A DNA stretch of 64,000 nucleotides from Agrobacterium tumefaciens str. B6 (GTDB lineage: Bacteria > Pseudomonadota > Alphaproteobacteria > Rhizobiales > Rhizobiaceae), in the NCBI RefSeq assembly GCF_001541315.1, contig NZ_LMVK01000034.1:62001-126000 (forward strand), given 5' to 3'. A model generated the notes under the pieces. It ran no database searches. It had not been told where the DNA came from and saw only the letters and a list, made by a program, of their open reading frames with translations. Positions 8,835 through 17,807 of the stretch are shown one piece after another. The stretch's first letter is position 1; each line of letters starts with the position of its first letter. The translations under genes and the position numbers were made by a program.

Positions 8835-9571
8835 GCGACGCGGCGTTCTTTTTCAATGGCCGCATAAGCGGCGTTGAGAGCCGCCATACGCTCATTCGCG
8901 GCCGCATGCAATTCCATGGGAACGCCGCGGGCGATGAGCTTGTCGGGATGGTGTTCGGCAACCAGCGTGCGGTACCGCTTGCGGATATCCAGAAAATCGT
9001 CCGAAGGTGAAACACCGAGTACGCGGTAAGGGTCGCGCCCGTCCATATGCACATGCCGCGCCATGATCGTTTCGAAATGATCTTCGGTGATACGGAAGAT
9101 TTCCGCGATCCGGCCGAGGAAGGCCAACTCCCGCTCGTGGATCAGCCCGTCGGCCTTGGCGATGTGGAACAGGCCGTCGATGACACTTTCCAGCATCTCG
9201 CAATTGGCGTGCCCGGAACCACAAAGACCCGCCAGCCGCTCCGCATAGGCTTCGTAACCGGCAACGTCCTGACGCGCGAGGTTATAAAGACGAGCGACGT
9301 TCTTGGCTTCTTCTTCCGGGAAATCGAAAATCTGCCGGAAAGCGCGAACCTCGGCATCGTTGACGACCCCGTCGGCCTTCGCCATCTTGGCGGAAAGTGC
9401 AATGATGGCCACGGAAAAGGAAACCTTGCGGCGGGTTTCCGGATCACCTTCGAAAAGGGTGCGGATGGCTTCCACCACGCGCCCGAGTGCACCGCCTGCC
9501 GCGTCGCCGATTGCGCCGAGCAGCCGTTCCCACAGGGATGAAATTTGCAGACACGCGAAATCGAACATCAT
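8831..9571 (-). CDS. TerB-J domain co-chaperone (DjlA-like)
   Basis: A protein of 246 residues. The central part (about 50-165) is a TerB/DjlA helical domain (AIIALSAKMAKADGVVNDAEV, GLFHIAKADGLIHERELAFL). The C-terminal part (about 175-245) is a J domain with the HPD tripeptide (AEHHPDKL) that stimulates DnaK. E. coli DjlA is membrane anchored; here the N-terminus is only weakly hydrophobic, so the protein may be soluble or peripheral. The coupling to the amidase gene (ATGA overlap) suggests a shared envelope-stress role, but that is inference. Confidence 0.85.
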   Translation of the reverse strand: MMFDFACLQISSLWERLLGAIGDAAGGALGRVVEAIRTLFEGDPETRRKVSFSVAIIALSAKMAKADGVVNDAEVRAFRQIFDFPEEEAKNVARLYNLARQDVAGYEAYAERLAGLCGSGHANCEMLESVIDGLFHIAKADGLIHERELAFLGRIAEIFRITEDHFETIMARHVHMDGRDPYRVLGVSPSDDFLDIRKRYRTLVAEHHPDKLIARGVPMELHAAANERMAALNAAYAAIEKERRVA

Positions 9572-9887
9572 GCGACAAGCATGACGGGATATTGCCGCGA
9601 ATGCAATATGTCCAGCGGTCCGGCGGCATTAACTTTTATTCATCTTTGCGACAGTTTTGCTTCAGGAACAAGAGTGCGGCAGACGATGGGACCACGGTTT
9701 TCCACAGACGGCGGATAGCCGGCCACCGGCTATGCCGATTGAAACGATTATATTTCGCCACTTTGCTCAAGCCGCTGAAAAACCGCGAGAAATCCGCGTT
9801 TTTCTTCATAAATTCACTTTACACCTACACGCGGCTGTCGCATCCATTTGCCAGACATGTCTTTGGGTATATGTGAAAAGGAGAGCC
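9572..9887. other. Intergenic region before pfp
   Basis: A 316-base gap between the divergent TerB-J gene and pfp. It should hold both promoters. A reading frame that extends pfp upstream through this region lacks family similarity and is not considered coding. No hairpin terminator, riboswitch core or obvious operator was recognised. Confidence 0.5.
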
Positions 9888-11102
9888 ATGATGGCCAAAC
9901 AGAAAGTCGCAATGCTGACCGCGGGTGGCCTTGCGCCCTGTCTCTCTTCGGCCGTGGGCGGCCTGATCGAGCGTTACAGCGACATTGCGCCCGAGATCGA
10001 CATCATCGCTTACCGCTCGGGTTATCAGGGCGTGCTTCTGGGTGACCGTATCGAAATCAACAAAGACATGCGGGAAAAGGCGCATCTGCTGCACCGTTAC
10101 GGCGGCTCGCCGATCGGCAACAGCCGCGTCAAGCTCACCAATGCCGCCGATTGCGCCAAGCGCGGTCTGGTCAAGGAAGGCGACAATCCGCTGCGCGTCG
10201 CCGCTGACCGGCTGGCGGCCGACGGCATCACCATTCTCCACACCATCGGCGGTGACGACACCAACACGACGGCTGCGGACCTTGCCGCCTATCTCGGCGC
10301 GAACGGCTATAACCTCACCGTCGTCGGCCTGCCGAAGACGGTGGATAATGACGTGGTGCCGATCAAGCAGTCGCTCGGCGCCTGGACGGCCGCCGAAGTC
10401 GGCGCCTCCTTTTTCGACAATGTCAGCAACGAGCAGAGCGCTGCACCGAAGACCTTCGTCATCCACGAAGTCATGGGCCGCCATTGCGGCTGGCTGACGG
10501 CCGCCACCGCCCGCGCCTATATCCAGAAGACCAGCGGCAATGAATATGTCGAAGGCCTGATGATGAACACGCAGATGAAGAACATCGACGGCATCTACCT
10601 GCCGGAAATGGCCTTCGACATCGAGGCGGAAGCCGAGCGCCTGAAGGAAATCATGGACAAAAACGGCTATGTCACGCTGTTCGTGTCGGAAGGCGCCGGC
10701 CTTGATTCGATCGTTGCCGAACGCGAAGCGTCCGGAGAGGCCGTCAAGCGCGACGCCTTCGGCCACGTCAAGATCGACACGATCAATGTTGGCGGCTGGT
10801 TCCAGAAGCAGTTCGCCAGCCTCATCGGTGCTGAACGCTCCATGGTGCAGAAATCAGGCTATTTCGCCCGCTCCGCCGCCGCCAATGGGGACGATCTGCG
10901 CCTCATCCAGGGCATGGTCGATCTCGCGGTCGAAAGCGCGCTCAACAAGGTCTCCGGCGTCACCGGCCATGACGAAGACCAGAATGGCAAATTGCGGACG
11001 ATCGAGTTTCCGCGTATCAAGGGCGGAAAGCATTTCGACCTCTCTGCAAAATGGTTTACCGAAGTGATGGAACACGTCGGTCAGCCGTTCACAGCGGCCT
11101 GA
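9888..11102 (+). CDS. pfp: Pyrophosphate-dependent 6-phosphofructokinase
   Basis: Catalyses fructose 6-phosphate + PPi to fructose 1,6-bisphosphate + Pi, reversibly. The sequence has GGDDTN (121-126): the second aspartate in place of the GGDGS glycine of ATP enzymes is the residue linked to PPi use. PKTVDND (149-155) is the substrate/catalytic loop. The 404-residue length fits this family. The start is the ATG at 9888, nine bases after AAAAGGAG; the longer frame has no ribosome site. Agrobacteria use mainly the Entner-Doudoroff route, so a gluconeogenic or PPi-buffering role is plausible. It is followed closely by an exporter gene with its own ribosome site. Confidence 0.93.
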   Translation: MMAKQKVAMLTAGGLAPCLSSAVGGLIERYSDIAPEIDIIAYRSGYQGVLLGDRIEINKDMREKAHLLHRYGGSPIGNSRVKLTNAADCAKRGLVKEGDNPLRVAADRLAADGITILHTIGGDDTNTTAADLAAYLGANGYNLTVVGLPKTVDNDVVPIKQSLGAWTAAEVGASFFDNVSNEQSAAPKTFVIHEVMGRHCGWLTAATARAYIQKTSGNEYVEGLMMNTQMKNIDGIYLPEMAFDIEAEAERLKEIMDKNGYVTLFVSEGAGLDSIVAEREASGEAVKRDAFGHVKIDTINVGGWFQKQFASLIGAERSMVQKSGYFARSAAANGDDLRLIQGMVDLAVESALNKVSGVTGHDEDQNGKLRTIEFPRIKGGKHFDLSAKWFTEVMEHVGQPFTAA

Positions 11103-11154
11103 TTTTACGATAGTCTAAAATAAGACGGCGACAGGGAGGGCAAGGAGGAAGAGA

Positions 11155-11790
11155 ATGTCTGGACAGGCCTGGCTGATTTTTTGTGCAGCATGTGCCGTTG
11201 TGTTCGCACTCCCCTCTCCCCTTGTATTCTCTGTTGCCTCCTATGCCGCCATCCGCGGCAAAAAGACGGTCTTCGCCTCCGCTGTCGGCGGCGCGCTCGG
11301 CATCGTCACGTCCGTGACGATTTCGACCATTCCGGTGGCCGGTCTCGCCTATCTGCCGCAATCCTTCGTGGAAATCGTGCAATGGGCCGGCATCGGCTGG
11401 CTGATGCTGTTTCTGTTGTGGACCTTCGCCACGCCGGCCGCCCAGGCGGCCAATGCCGACAATGACAATCTGCCGGGCAAATCCTGGAGCGGCATTTTCC
11501 GCGATTGTTACGCCATTGCCGCTTTGCGCCCGCGCTACTTCACTTTCTTTCTGGCGTTGCTGCCACAATTCGTTTCCACGTCAGGCAACACAATTGAAAC
11601 GCTCGCCATGGCGCAGGCCGCCATCCTGCTTCTGGCGCTTGTGATTCTGACCGCGCAGGCGCTGTTTGCCGGCCCGACGCTCGCGCTGGTGCGCCGCATG
11701 TCGGGCGACAAGAAAATCCGGCCGAAATACCGCACTCACTTCATTTCCGGCCGCGCTGTCAGCGCCGGATACAGGCGCATCGCAGCCTGA
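11155..11790 (+). CDS. LysE/RhtB-family translocator
   Basis: A 211-residue integral membrane protein with about five or six hydrophobic segments (residues about 6-28, 40-65, 68-95, 122-145, 150-175). This matches the size and topology of LysE/RhtB amino-acid exporters, including a loop of charged residues before the third helix. The substrate is unknown. A strong AAGGAGG site precedes the ATG. It lies 52 bases after pfp and may be co-transcribed with it, with no functional link apparent. Confidence 0.7.
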   Translation: MSGQAWLIFCAACAVVFALPSPLVFSVASYAAIRGKKTVFASAVGGALGIVTSVTISTIPVAGLAYLPQSFVEIVQWAGIGWLMLFLLWTFATPAAQAANADNDNLPGKSWSGIFRDCYAIAALRPRYFTFFLALLPQFVSTSGNTIETLAMAQAAILLLALVILTAQALFAGPTLALVRRMSGDKKIRPKYRTHFISGRAVSAGYRRIAA

Positions 11791-11915
11791 AAAACCGGGT
11801 CGCCACGTCCCGGCTTGCCGCTATCCTTACAATAGGTTAATGAAGGCTCGACGGGACACTGCCTGCTTCGCTCGACGCGGGGGTATCGAAAGACAGGCAT
11901 AACGAAGGCGGCAAC

Positions 11916-12950
11916 ATGCGAAATTCGGGCAAATTCCGCGGAAGAAGTGCACTTCTTCTGTCTTCCACCGTGGGTCTGGCACTGGCATTGAGCGCATGCA
12001 CAAGCGTCGAATATACCGCGAAGGAAGGGCCTAACGGCCCGAAGATCGCGACGGTCAATCCCGCTACCACTCCTGCGCAAACATCGACGCAGCCGGCAAC
12101 GGCCGAAGCCGCAGCGGGCGCAACCTCTTCCCAGCCAGCAGCACTTCCCACTGCCGTCGCCGTCAAGGGCGGACGCGTGGCCCTGCCGCCGGCGTCCGAA
12201 ATCGCAGCCGCCGCAGCCATCACCGCCCAGATGCAGCCGCACCAGACGGAAGTGGCTCAGGCCGCAGGGGCGACATCCGCACCCACCGCCGTTGCAGCGC
12301 TCGCACCGACAGGCGCTGCTCCCGCGGCAGCAGCCATCGAAACGGCGGCCAAGCCGGCCGCCCACAATCGCGCCGCCGATCTGCCGCAGGTGGTTGCCAT
12401 CAAGGGCAGCTTCCCTCCCGCACCGCCGCCGCCCGGCTCGCCCTCCATCGGCACCGAACTGACGGCGGAACGCAAAGTCATTCCGCTACCGAAGCCGGAC
12501 AGCACGGTTCTGGCCTATGCCGCCGGCCCCACCAATGCCGCACTTGCCGCCATCCGGCAGAACGAATCAATGACGGCGCCGCTCAATTCCGCGCCGGCTG
12601 GACGCGAAAAGCTGAGCGGCCTTATTACCAAATACGCCACCATGTATGATGTGCCGGAAGATCTGGTTCACCGCGTGGTGCAGCGCGAGAGCCGATACAA
12701 TCCCGGCGCCTATAGCAGCGGCAATTTCGGCCTGATGCAGATTCGGCACGCCACGGCCCGCTCCATGGGCTTCGATGGCCCCGCCTCCGGCCTCTTCGAT
12801 GCCGAAACCAATCTCAAATACGCCGTCAAATATCTGCGCGGCGCATGGGTTGTGGCTGGTAACGACCGCGACAATGCCGTCCGGCTTTACGCACGCGGTT
12901 ATTATTACGATGCCAAGCGCAAGGGCATGCTGCACGTTCTGCGCAAGTGA
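11916..12950 (+). CDS. Lytic transglycosylase lipoprotein, SLT domain
   Basis: A protein of 344 residues with a lipoprotein signal (hydrophobic residues 12-26, lipobox LSAC with Cys28). A long low-complexity Ala/Pro/Thr linker (about 40-215) follows, then an SLT domain at the C-terminus. The domain carries RVVQRESRYNPGAYSSGNFGLMQIRHATARSMG, whose first E is the catalytic acid, and lacks the usual YNAG repeat, ending with ARGYYY instead. Predicted to be an outer-membrane-anchored muramidase that reaches the sacculus through the linker. No partner gene adjoins it. Confidence 0.85.
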   Translation: MRNSGKFRGRSALLLSSTVGLALALSACTSVEYTAKEGPNGPKIATVNPATTPAQTSTQPATAEAAAGATSSQPAALPTAVAVKGGRVALPPASEIAAAAAITAQMQPHQTEVAQAAGATSAPTAVAALAPTGAAPAAAAIETAAKPAAHNRAADLPQVVAIKGSFPPAPPPPGSPSIGTELTAERKVIPLPKPDSTVLAYAAGPTNAALAAIRQNESMTAPLNSAPAGREKLSGLITKYATMYDVPEDLVHRVVQRESRYNPGAYSSGNFGLMQIRHATARSMGFDGPASGLFDAETNLKYAVKYLRGAWVVAGNDRDNAVRLYARGYYYDAKRKGMLHVLRK

Positions 12951-13021
12951 TGGCCTCTGGCGGCGCTGGGAGCGCCGTGCAGCTAAGCGGCCTTTCCAAA
13001 TAAACGCCGCGACGTTTTTTT

Positions 13022-13052
13022 CGTCATCCTCGGGACCAGCCCGAGGATGACG
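13022..13052. repeat. Intergenic palindrome, RIME-like half element
   Basis: A near-perfect inverted repeat, CGTCATCCTCGGG / CCCGAGGATGACG, with a 5-base loop. It has the same GTCATCCTCGG arm as the larger two-palindrome elements at 55730 and 26685 and probably belongs to the same rhizobial mosaic family. It lies between the SLT lipoprotein gene and btaA. Confidence 0.6.
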
Positions 13053-13138
13053 CCGTATCCAATGGAAGCTTATCGGCAATCCGAGATACGGGCTGGTTTT
13101 CCACCGTCTCCTTTATTCCCCGCCTTTGCCCACAGCCC

Positions 13139-13156
13139 CTGTCATCAAATTGTAGT
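13139..13156 (+). promoter_or_regulatory. Candidate Pho box upstream of btaA
   Basis: CTGTCAT at 13139-13145 matches the first PhoB half-site exactly. After the required 4-base spacer comes TTGTAGT (13150-13156), which matches the second half-site at 4 of 7 positions. The site is 44-61 bases upstream of the btaA start. Betaine lipids are made under phosphate limitation in Agrobacterium and Sinorhizobium, so PhoB control is expected. Confidence 0.6.
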
Positions 13157-13199
13157 GTCACGGCTGTAGACGCCTCTCAATCGACTGAGAGGTGAACAT

Positions 13200-14450
13200 A
13201 TGACGAGTGCGGCACCCAAGACCGGCTTCAGCAAGAACACAAAACTGAAGTCCGCATTGCTCCAGCACAAGGCGCTCTCCAAAAGCGGATTGTCCGAGCG
13301 CTTCTTCGGCGTCCTCTTTTCCGGCCTCGTCTATCCGCAGATCTGGGAAGACCCTGAGATCGACATGGAAGCGATGGAGCTTGGCGAAGGCCACCGAATC
13401 GTCACCATCGGCTCAGGCGGCTGCAACATGCTGGCCTATCTCTCCCGCAACCCTGCCAGCATCGATGTGGTTGATCTCAACCCGCATCACATCGCGCTGA
13501 ACAAGCTAAAGCTTGCCGCGTTTCGCCATCTGCCGGCCCATCAGGATGTGGTGCGCCATTTCGGCCGCGCCAACACCCGCAGCAACAGCCACGGTTATGA
13601 CCGCTTCATCGCCGAGCATCTCGACGCCACGACCAAGGCTTACTGGTCGAAGCGCACCCTTTCCGGCCGCCGCCGCATCTCGGTGTTCGACAGGAATATC
13701 TACCGTACCGGCCTGCTCGGCCGCTTCATCGGCGCCGGCCATCTCATGGCCCGGCTGCATGGCGTGAAACTCACCGAAATGGCCAAGACCCGGACGCTGG
13801 ACGAACAGCGCCAGTTTTTCGACAGCAAGGTCGCACCGCTATTCGACAAGCCGGTGGTGCGCTGGCTGACGAAGCGCAAAAGCTCGCTTTTCGGCCTCGG
13901 CATTCCGCCCCGACAATATGACGAGCTGGCAAGCCTTTCCGACGACGGCACGGTTGCCTCCGTGCTGAAGGAGCGGCTCGAAAAGCTCGCCTGCAACTTC
14001 CCGCTCAGCGACAATTATTTCGCCTGGCAGGCCTTCGCGCGCCGTTACCCCGAGCCGCATGAAGGCGCACTGCCTGCCTATCTCAAGCCGGAATATTATG
14101 AGACGATCCGCAACAACACGGCGCGCGTCGCAGTGCACCACGCCACCTATACCGAGCTTCTCTCGCGCAAGCCGGCAAGCGCCGTCGACCGCTACATCCT
14201 CCTCGACGCACAGGACTGGATGACGGACGTGCAGCTCAACGAATTGTGGTCGCAGATCAGCCGCACCGCCGCCTCGGGCGCACGCATCATCTTTCGCACC
14301 GCCGCCGAAAAGAGCGTCATCGAAGGTCGGCTTTCCCCTGATATCCGCAATCAGTGGGTCTATCTCGAAGAGCGCTCCAACGAGCTCAACGCCATGGACC
14401 GCTCGGCCATCTACGGCGGCTTCCATATTTACGAGAGGGCTATGGCATGA
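13200..14450 (+). CDS. btaA: SAM:diacylglycerol 3-amino-3-carboxypropyltransferase
   Basis: First enzyme of betaine lipid (DGTS) synthesis: it transfers the 3-amino-3-carboxypropyl group of S-adenosylmethionine to diacylglycerol, giving diacylglyceryl-homoserine. The protein has 416 residues, the normal BtaA length. It contains the conserved PQIWEDPEIDMEAM block (about 44-57) and a Rossmann-like SAM site, TIGSGGCNMLAYL...IDVVDLNPHH. The stop overlaps the start of btaB (ATGA). A candidate Pho box lies upstream. DGTS replaces phospholipid at the membrane when phosphate is scarce. Confidence 0.93.
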   Translation: MTSAAPKTGFSKNTKLKSALLQHKALSKSGLSERFFGVLFSGLVYPQIWEDPEIDMEAMELGEGHRIVTIGSGGCNMLAYLSRNPASIDVVDLNPHHIALNKLKLAAFRHLPAHQDVVRHFGRANTRSNSHGYDRFIAEHLDATTKAYWSKRTLSGRRRISVFDRNIYRTGLLGRFIGAGHLMARLHGVKLTEMAKTRTLDEQRQFFDSKVAPLFDKPVVRWLTKRKSSLFGLGIPPRQYDELASLSDDGTVASVLKERLEKLACNFPLSDNYFAWQAFARRYPEPHEGALPAYLKPEYYETIRNNTARVAVHHATYTELLSRKPASAVDRYILLDAQDWMTDVQLNELWSQISRTAASGARIIFRTAAEKSVIEGRLSPDIRNQWVYLEERSNELNAMDRSAIYGGFHIYERAMA

Positions 14451-15166
14451 AAACCATCGGCGAGAATGTGGGCCTTGCAGACAGCGCGCATGCGAGCCTG
14501 ATGGACCGCATGTATCGCCACCAGCGGCATATCTACGATATCACCCGCAAATATTACCTTCTCGGCCGCGACAGGACCATTTCCAGCCTCAACGTGCCGA
14601 AGGGCGGCACGTTGCTGGAAGTGGGCTGCGGCACCGGTCGCAACCTGCTGCTGGCCAGCCGCAAGTTTCCGGACGCGAAACTGTTTGGCCTCGACATTTC
14701 CGCCGAAATGCTGCTGACCGCATCCGAGAATTTCGCCGGCAAGGCGGAACGCCCCATTCTGCGCGTGGCCGATGCCACCGCCTTCCGTGCTTCTGAATTC
14801 GGCCAGTCCGAAGGCTTCGACCGCGTCATGATCCCCTATGCGCTGTCGATGATACCGGACTGGGAAAAGGCGATCGAACAGGCGCTCACGGCGGTAAAAC
14901 CAGGCGGTTCGCTGCATATTGTCGATTTCGGCCAGCAGGAACAGTTGCCGAATTGGTTCCGCACGCTTCTGCAAGCCTGGCTCACCCGCTTTCACGTTAC
15001 GCCCCGCGCCAATCTCCGCTATGTTCTGGCCAATATGGCCGGCCGTTTTGACGGTAACCTCGAATTCGAGGAAATCGCCCGGGGCTATGCGTGGCGGGCT
15101 GTCATCACACTTCCGGTCGTTGAAGCGCAGCAGCCGAAAATCCACCGCATATTGGCCGACGCCTGA
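14447..15166 (+). CDS. btaB: Diacylglyceryl-homoserine N-methyltransferase
   Basis: Second enzyme of DGTS synthesis: it adds three methyl groups from SAM to the homoserine nitrogen of diacylglyceryl-homoserine. The 239-residue protein has class I methyltransferase motifs: LLEVGCGTGRNLL (motif I), LFGLDISAEML (motif II) and a later AVKPGGSLHIVDFG. Near the N-terminus it has MDRMYRHQRHIYDITRKYYLLGRD, typical of BtaB. The ATG at 14447 overlaps the btaA stop, so an upstream in-frame start inside btaA is rejected. The pair forms a two-gene operon. Confidence 0.92.
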   Translation: MKTIGENVGLADSAHASLMDRMYRHQRHIYDITRKYYLLGRDRTISSLNVPKGGTLLEVGCGTGRNLLLASRKFPDAKLFGLDISAEMLLTASENFAGKAERPILRVADATAFRASEFGQSEGFDRVMIPYALSMIPDWEKAIEQALTAVKPGGSLHIVDFGQQEQLPNWFRTLLQAWLTRFHVTPRANLRYVLANMAGRFDGNLEFEEIARGYAWRAVITLPVVEAQQPKIHRILADA

Positions 15167-15400
15167 TTCCCGGGGGCGGTGCGAATCTTTGGGGGCCAAA
15201 GGGGGGGCGACCTCAAGGCTCCTGCCGGGCCAGATTTCGGCGTTAAAACCGCAAACCGCTTCGAATCCAGCGACTTGCGGGGTGCAAAAAGCACGTTGCC
15301 CCTTGCCATATCAGTTTGTTTACCATGTTATGCATAAATCGGGAGATACGGCGCGCCATTTTGCGGCCGTGGGATGGGCAACATTTTCATCAGGATTCCA

Positions 15401-16180
15401 ATGCGGCTGCGTTTATCGGCACTATTGTCGGCTTTGCTGTTGATCGGCGGCTGCACCTCCACCAGCTATGACCTGCTGGAAACCGCATCCGTTTCCAAAC
15501 CGAAGTTTTCCGATACCGATCCGCAGGATTTCGGCATGAACAACCCGCACCGTCATGAGGTGCACGGCATCGACGTGTCCAAATGGAATGGTGATGTCGA
15601 CTGGCAGACCGTCCGCAAGTCAGGTGTTTCCTTCGTCTTCATCAAGGCGACAGAGGGATCAGACCGCATCGATCCGAAGTTCGGCGACCATTGGCGCAGC
15701 GCGGCAGCCGCGGATATTCTGCACGCGCCCTATCATTTCTATTATTTCTGCTCGACAGCGGATGCCCAGGCGGACTGGTTCATTCGCAACGTGCCAAAGG
15801 ATGCCGTCACCCTGCCGCCGGTTCTCGACGTGGAGTGGAACCCCTCCTCGCCCACCTGCAAGACGCGCCCGGCGCCGGGCGTCGTTCGCACCGAGATGCA
15901 GCGTTTCCTTGATCGTATCGAGGCCCATTATGGCAAGCGCCCGATCATCTATACCTCTGTTGATTTCCACCGCGACAACCTCGTCGGTCAGTTCAAGGAT
16001 TACCATTTCTGGGTGCGTTCCGTTGCCGCCCATCCGGCCAAGATCTACGAAGATCGCAAATGGGCCTTCTGGCAATATACGGCAACCGGCGTCGTGCCCG
16101 GCGTAAACGGTCCAACCGACATCAATGTCTTTGCCGGCACGGAGAAAAACTGGCGGAAATGGATTGCTTCGGCCAAATAA
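15401..16180 (+). CDS. Glycoside hydrolase family 25 lipoprotein (lysozyme)
   Basis: A protein of 259 residues with a lipoprotein signal peptide (LLLIGGC lipobox, Cys at about 18) and a GH25 muramidase domain. HGIDVSKWNGDVDWQTV and VSFVFIKATEGSDRIDPKF are the family's first strands, with the catalytic pair in VLDVEWNPSS (Asp/Glu). WAFWQYTATGVVPGVNG closes the barrel. It cleaves the glycan strand of peptidoglycan in the envelope. The ATG at 15401 has AGGATT upstream and gives a clean signal; a longer in-frame start is less likely. Confidence 0.9.
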   Translation: MRLRLSALLSALLLIGGCTSTSYDLLETASVSKPKFSDTDPQDFGMNNPHRHEVHGIDVSKWNGDVDWQTVRKSGVSFVFIKATEGSDRIDPKFGDHWRSAAAADILHAPYHFYYFCSTADAQADWFIRNVPKDAVTLPPVLDVEWNPSSPTCKTRPAPGVVRTEMQRFLDRIEAHYGKRPIIYTSVDFHRDNLVGQFKDYHFWVRSVAAHPAKIYEDRKWAFWQYTATGVVPGVNGPTDINVFAGTEKNWRKWIASAK

Positions 16181-16302
16181 GACGGCCAAGAAGCAACACT
16201 TTCGAAAAATCGGCGTTGTTCTGCAACGTCAGATCGCACGGTCCGTTTTTTTGTCGCAAACATATGGGTAAAGCGGGCTAACAACCTATCGAGGAAATTC
16301 CC

Positions 16303-17529
16303 ATGCCCACGTTCCGGTCGCGCAGCATCGTTTTTGCCGCCGCTTTGTCGCTTCTTTCCACCGCCTCCGCCTTTGCCACCCCGCCCGTTGCCTCGCCTGA
16401 GGATCCCAAGCAGGTTGCCTGCGGCGGCGATCTCGGCGCATTCCTTGAAGGCGTGAAAGCCGATGCGCTCGCCAAGGGCATTCCGGCCGATGCTATTCAG
16501 AAGGCGCTTGCGGGCGCGCAGATCGATCCGAAAGTGCTCTCGCGTGACCGCGCCCAGGGCGTCTTCCGCCAGACCTTCCTGGAATTCTCCCAGCGCACCG
16601 TCAGCCAGGCCCGTCTGGATATCGGCCGCAAGAAGCTGCAGGAACTCTCCTCCACCTTCGCCCGCGCCGAAGGTGAATATGGTGTACCGGCCGGCGTCAT
16701 CGCCGCCTTCTGGGCCATGGAGACGGATTTTGGCGCCGTGCAGGGCGATTTCAACACCCGTAACGCGCTGGTGACCCTTTCGCATGATTGCCGCCGCCCG
16801 GAACTCTTCCGCCCGCAGCTACTGGCATTGATCGAAATGGTCCAGCATGGCGATCTCGATCCCGCTGCCAACACCGGTGCGTGGGCCGGTGAAATCGGCC
16901 AGGTGCAGATGCTGCCCAAGGACATCATCGCCTTCGGCGTCGATGGTGATGGCGACGGTCACATCAACGTCAAGAGCAGCGCCCCGGATGCGATCCTGAC
17001 GGCTGCGAAATTCATCCAGCATCTCGGTTTCAAGAAGGGCGAACCCTGGATCCAGGAAGTGTCGCTGCCGGAAAACCTGCCCTGGGAAAAGTCCGGCCTT
17101 GGCGGCCCGCTGACCGCCGGTGACTGGTTCGCGCTTGGCGTAACCCCGCGCGACGGCAACAAGAACTTCGCCACCCTGCCCGCGGCCCTCATCATGCCGC
17201 AGGGGCGCAAGGGACCGACCTTCATCACCTATCCGAACTTCAACATCTATCTGGAATGGAACCAGTCGTTCATCTACACGACCTCGGCCGCGTATTTCGC
17301 CACCCGCCTGATGGGCTCCCCCGTTTACAACAAGGGCAATCCGGAGCCCGGTTTCGATGACGCGACGATGAAGGAGCTTCAGACCAAGCTCGAAGCGCGC
17401 GGACACAATGTCGGCAAGGTGGATGGCATTCTCGGTTCCGGCACCCGCGTCGCCATCCAGAAGGAGCAGCAGCGTCTCGGACTGCCCGCCGATGGCTGGC
17501 CGTCTACCGCACTTCTGCAGGCGCTTTAA
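16303..17529 (+). CDS. Lytic murein transglycosylase, MltB type, with PG-binding domain
   Basis: A 408-residue secreted protein: signal peptide (about 1-24, ending ASAFA), SLT_2 (MltB/GH103) domain, and a C-terminal peptidoglycan-binding domain (LQTKLEARGHNVGKVDGILGSGTRVAIQKEQQRLGLPADGWPS, split here by family motif). The catalytic glutamate lies in FWAMETDFG, followed by GDFNTRNALVTLSHD and EIGQVQMLPKDI. It releases 1,6-anhydro-muropeptides. It lacks a lipobox, so it is probably soluble and periplasmic. It lies 122 bases after the GH25 gene, so this stretch holds several wall hydrolases. Confidence 0.9.
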   Translation: MPTFRSRSIVFAAALSLLSTASAFATPPVASPEDPKQVACGGDLGAFLEGVKADALAKGIPADAIQKALAGAQIDPKVLSRDRAQGVFRQTFLEFSQRTVSQARLDIGRKKLQELSSTFARAEGEYGVPAGVIAAFWAMETDFGAVQGDFNTRNALVTLSHDCRRPELFRPQLLALIEMVQHGDLDPAANTGAWAGEIGQVQMLPKDIIAFGVDGDGDGHINVKSSAPDAILTAAKFIQHLGFKKGEPWIQEVSLPENLPWEKSGLGGPLTAGDWFALGVTPRDGNKNFATLPAALIMPQGRKGPTFITYPNFNIYLEWNQSFIYTTSAAYFATRLMGSPVYNKGNPEPGFDDATMKELQTKLEARGHNVGKVDGILGSGTRVAIQKEQQRLGLPADGWPSTALLQAL

Positions 17530-17807
17530 GCAATCTTAACGGCGCCTTCCGGCCTTTAATCTATCGGCCGGAATCAAGGCATAAAGTGTTAATCTCGACC
17601 TGATGACTGGGGATAACACCCCGGTCATTTACTTTTTTTAAACATATGAAGCACTGCGTGATAAGAAAATAATCTTTTATTTTCAATTAATTACAGAAAA
17701 TCCTTTTTTATATCGCCTGGCGACGTGCTGCACTGCATCACAAAAACCGCTTTTCAACCGCCACAAAACGGTCATATTATCGAACCTGTCAACAAGAGGA
17801 GGCACCC

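Noticed and set aside
9657..9887. Upstream extension of pfp
   Set aside because: No ribosome site and no family similarity; the start after AAAAGGAG gives the usual length.
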